Assembly (NCBI GenBank): GCA_003545625.1
Contig: DODH01000021.1
Span: forward strand, 1 to 7,355
Length of the DNA stretch: 7,355 bases
From: Nitrospina sp.
Lineage (GTDB): Bacteria; Nitrospinota; Nitrospinia; Nitrospinales; VA-1
Direction of reading: 5' to 3'
This document shows, one piece after another, positions 6,092 through 7,355 of this stretch (its first letter is position 1; each line of letters starts with the position of its first letter). The notes below the pieces were generated by a model. It saw nothing but the letters and a program-made list of their open reading frames with translations. It ran no database searches and was not told the DNA's origin. The position numbers and the translations under genes were made by a program.

Positions 6092-6442
6092 ATGTCATTG
6101 GACATATCCTCCTTTACGGACAGGTTAAACAACCCCGCATATGTTGCGGGACAAGCCCGAAAGGAGAACACCCGAAACGGGTTGAAAACCAACCCCGTAA
6201 AGAATCTTGATGCGAAGGAAGGCAAAGCGGATTCCATAGAAACCGGGGTGCCGGATCGCGTGGGTTCCTCAGCGGGTCACAAGGTGGATTATGAAATCGA
6301 CCAGGAAACCCATGAAGTGGTCATTCGCATGGTGGACTCTGAAACGGGAGAAGTTGTCAGGCAGATACCTGGAGAAGATTTTGTGAAACTGGCTCAGCGC
6401 ATTGCAGAATTTAACCGAAAATTTTTGGATCAAACCATCTAA
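6092..6442 (+). CDS. flaG: Flagellar protein FlaG
   Basis: FlaG family proteins are small factors encoded next to flagellin or fliD; loss in Campylobacter, Pseudomonas and Aeromonas relatives alters filament length or motility. The 116-residue product has the typical split: a low-complexity, polar N-terminal half (residues 1-63, rich in K, N, G, D) and a conserved C-terminal half. The latter contains DYEIDQETHEVVIRMVD (66-82) followed by SETGEVVRQIPGEDFVKL (83-100), the family hallmark of a beta-hairpin ending in RQIP. There is no signal peptide. The start at ATG 6092 is chosen from the perfect ribosome site just upstream. It follows flagellin 3 by 77 bp with no promoter or terminator between, so the two are probably one transcript that ends at the hairpin at 6495. 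Confidence 0.93.
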   Translation: MSLDISSFTDRLNNPAYVAGQARKENTRNGLKTNPVKNLDAKEGKADSIETGVPDRVGSSAGHKVDYEIDQETHEVVIRMVDSETGEVVRQIPGEDFVKLAQRIAEFNRKFLDQTI

Positions 6443-6494
6443 CATCTGGTTAATAGCATAACTGGTTCCTCCAAAAGATCCCTCAGGATGGTTT

Positions 6495-6531
6495 ATGCGC
6501 CCTTTAGATAACTAAAGGGCGCATTTTTTTT
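6495..6531 (+). terminator. Intrinsic terminator of the flagellin 3-flaG unit
   Basis: ATGCGCCCTTTAG (6495-6507) pairs perfectly with CTAAAGGGCGCAT (6512-6524) around loop ATAA, and eight T follow (6524-6531). This is a strong rho-independent terminator, 53 bp after the flaG stop. Confidence 0.95.
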
Positions 6532-6575
6532 GCCCGCCCGCCCAAAAACAAGCAAACCCTTATAAAAAATAAACT

Positions 6576-6596
6576 TACAAACACAACTGGTTTGTA
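6576..6596. repeat. AT-flanked 7-bp inverted repeat between terminator and promoter
   Basis: TACAAAC (6576-6582) pairs with GTTTGTA (6590-6596). A direct repeat ATAAAAAATA flanks it (6562-6571 and 6602-6611). The 6532-6655 stretch otherwise shows no gene. Role unknown; it could be a spacer or a weak terminator. Confidence 0.35.
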
Positions 6597-6655
6597 TATT
6601 TTATAAAAAATATCCCTTTTTCTCTCCTTTCCGCGCACTTCCTGAAAAAAAACTT

Positions 6656-6683
6656 TAAAGCTATTTTTTTCAAATCCCGATAG
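6656..6683 (+). promoter_or_regulatory. Sigma-28 (FliA) promoter of flagellin 4
   Basis: TAAAGCTA (6656-6663), spacer of 12 bp, CCCGATAG (6676-6683). The TAAAG and CCGATA cores match FliA; the spacer is one base longer than in the other two promoters. The expected start near 6690 gives a leader of about 180 nt. Confidence 0.8.
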
Positions 6684-6706
6684 AAACCTTGAGTTAGTAA
6701 AACTAG

Positions 6707-6830
6707 AGTTCGATTTTCCTGGAGGGGATAGGTCGAGCTGGCATTGCAAACTCAAAACTTAGTAATCCTTAAAACTTTAAAAAAGAAATCGTACGGTTTA
6801 GTTTCAAGTTTCAGCAAGGATGCTGAAACT
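6707..6830 (+). promoter_or_regulatory. Structured 5' leader of flagellin 4 with two GGA-loop hairpins (candidate CsrA sites)
   Basis: Hairpin one: AGTTCGA 6707-6713 pairs with TCGAGCT 6733-6739, and inside it TTTCC 6715-6719 pairs with GGGGA 6724-6728 with loop TGGA. Hairpin two: AGTTTCAGC 6807-6815 pairs perfectly with GCTGAAACT 6822-6830 around hexaloop AAGGAT (6816-6821). ARGGAU in a closed hexaloop is the core of the known high-affinity CsrA ligand. A weak GGGA/TCCC stem (6831-6834, 6845-6848) follows before the ribosome site at 6859. CsrA control is inferred. Confidence 0.62.
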
Positions 6831-6858
6831 GGGAATCATCTTCATCCCTAATTATCAA

Positions 6859-6864
6859 GGAGGA
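6859..6864 (+). promoter_or_regulatory. Shine-Dalgarno of flagellin 4
   Basis: GGAGGA in the context TCAAGGAGGAT, 8 nt before ATG 6873. It fixes the start. Its first GGA lies 41 nt after the GGA in the AAGGAT hexaloop, so one CsrA dimer could bridge the two sites. Confidence 0.8.
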
Positions 6865-6872
6865 TAATAAAC

Positions 6873-7355
6873 ATGCCCATCAGAATATTTAACAACATCC
6901 CATCTTTGTCTGCCCAAAGAATTCTGGGTATCAACAACGACCGCCTGGCAACATCGGTTGAAAGGATCTCCTCCGGGATTCGCATAAATCGAGCTGCTGA
7001 CGATGCTGCGGGTCTGGCCATCTCCGAGGCTTTAAGATCCGATATCCGCGCATTGCGCCAAGCGGTAAGAAACGCCAATGACGGTATCTCTCTCATCAAC
7101 GTTACTGAGGGAGCCCTCAACGAACAATCAGGAATTCTAATTCGTCTCCGAGAACTGGCTTCTCAGGCCGCAACGGGAACCGTTGGGTCGACAGAACGCC
7201 AAACCATCCAGTTGGAATTTGACGCACTTCGGTTGGAAATCGACCGTATCGCCGGTACCACCGAGTTCAACGGCCAGGCACTGGTGGACGGTTCTTTGGC
7301 CTCAACCGTTGACTCCGCCAATCACATTCTTATTCAGGTCGGTATCAACAGTAAC
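6873..7355 (+). CDS. fliC: Flagellin 4, N-terminal part (cut by window end)
   Basis: The first 161 codons of a fourth flagellin are present, open to the last base. The product starts MPIRIFNNIPSLSAQR and continues through ERISSGIRINRAADDAAGL (30-48), RLRELASQ (91-98), EIDRIAGTTEFNGQ (122-135) and LVDGSLASTVDSANH (137-151). It aligns without gaps to flagellins 1 and 3 over this span, so a full length of about 285 residues is likely. In the D1 part it shares ELASQAATGTVGS with flagellin 1 but ERQTIQLEFDAL with flagellin 3, a mosaic pattern. It has its own FliA promoter and leader, and a strong terminator separates it from flaG, so it forms a separate transcription unit. Confidence 0.96.
   Translation, partial: MPIRIFNNIPSLSAQRILGINNDRLATSVERISSGIRINRAADDAAGLAISEALRSDIRALRQAVRNANDGISLINVTEGALNEQSGILIRLRELASQAATGTVGSTERQTIQLEFDALRLEIDRIAGTTEFNGQALVDGSLASTVDSANHILIQVGINSN

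Noticed and set aside
6504..6755. Minus-strand 83-codon frame between flaG and flagellin 4
   Set aside because: It runs through the intrinsic terminator and the FliA promoter, has low-complexity content and no recognisable domain.
2006..7355. CRISPR array, tRNA, rRNA, transposase or phage elements
   Set aside because: No short regularly spaced repeats, cloverleaf, integrase or transposase coding sequence could be found; the large repeats are the flagellin genes themselves.

Overview
The window reads as a motility-related stretch from a flagellated, probably Gram-negative bacterium. The leftmost genes are ordinary chromosomal ones: the 3' end of hisF (histidine biosynthesis), a convergent LD-carboxypeptidase gene of family S66 (peptidoglycan recycling type), and an SpsF/NeuA-type cytidylyltransferase gene. 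The rest (about 2000 to 7355) is a flagellin array. The short 285-residue flagellins, separate leaders and a FliA-type promoter grammar would fit a deltaproteobacterium-like, Nitrospinota- or Nitrospirota-like lineage, but no marker in the window fixes the taxon, so this is a weak guess.

Layout: (1) 2-247 hisF end, tail to tail with ldcA (234-1178, minus), overlapping by 14 bp. (2) 1244-1990 nucleotide-sugar cytidylyltransferase. (3) First flagellin unit: sigma-28 promoter 2006-2032, a leader of about 200 nt, flagellin 1 (2239-3096), a strongly diverged flagellin-like protein lacking both D0 ends (3142-3873), and the divergent flagellin 2 (3943-4800). (4) A 356-bp gap with a long compound inverted repeat and a second sigma-28 promoter (4953-4979), then flagellin 3 (5157-6014) and flaG (6092-6442), closed by a textbook intrinsic terminator (6495-6531). 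(5) A third sigma-28 promoter (6656-6683), a leader of about 180 nt, and flagellin 4, cut by the window end.

How the parts fit: FliA (sigma-28) should switch on all three units late in flagellar assembly. Each FliA-driven leader is long and carries at least one hairpin that shows GGA in its loop, upstream of a GGAGGA Shine-Dalgarno. That is the architecture of CsrA-controlled flagellin mRNAs (CsrA-FliW-flagellin feedback in Bacillus and Campylobacter). FlaG is expected to modulate filament length, and the cytidylyltransferase could supply a CMP-sugar for flagellin glycosylation, which is inference from position only. The most unusual item is the intact, well-translated-looking, D0-less flagellin homologue between flagellins 1 and 2: it aligns along the flagellin D1 core but has lost the parts needed for export and polymerisation.
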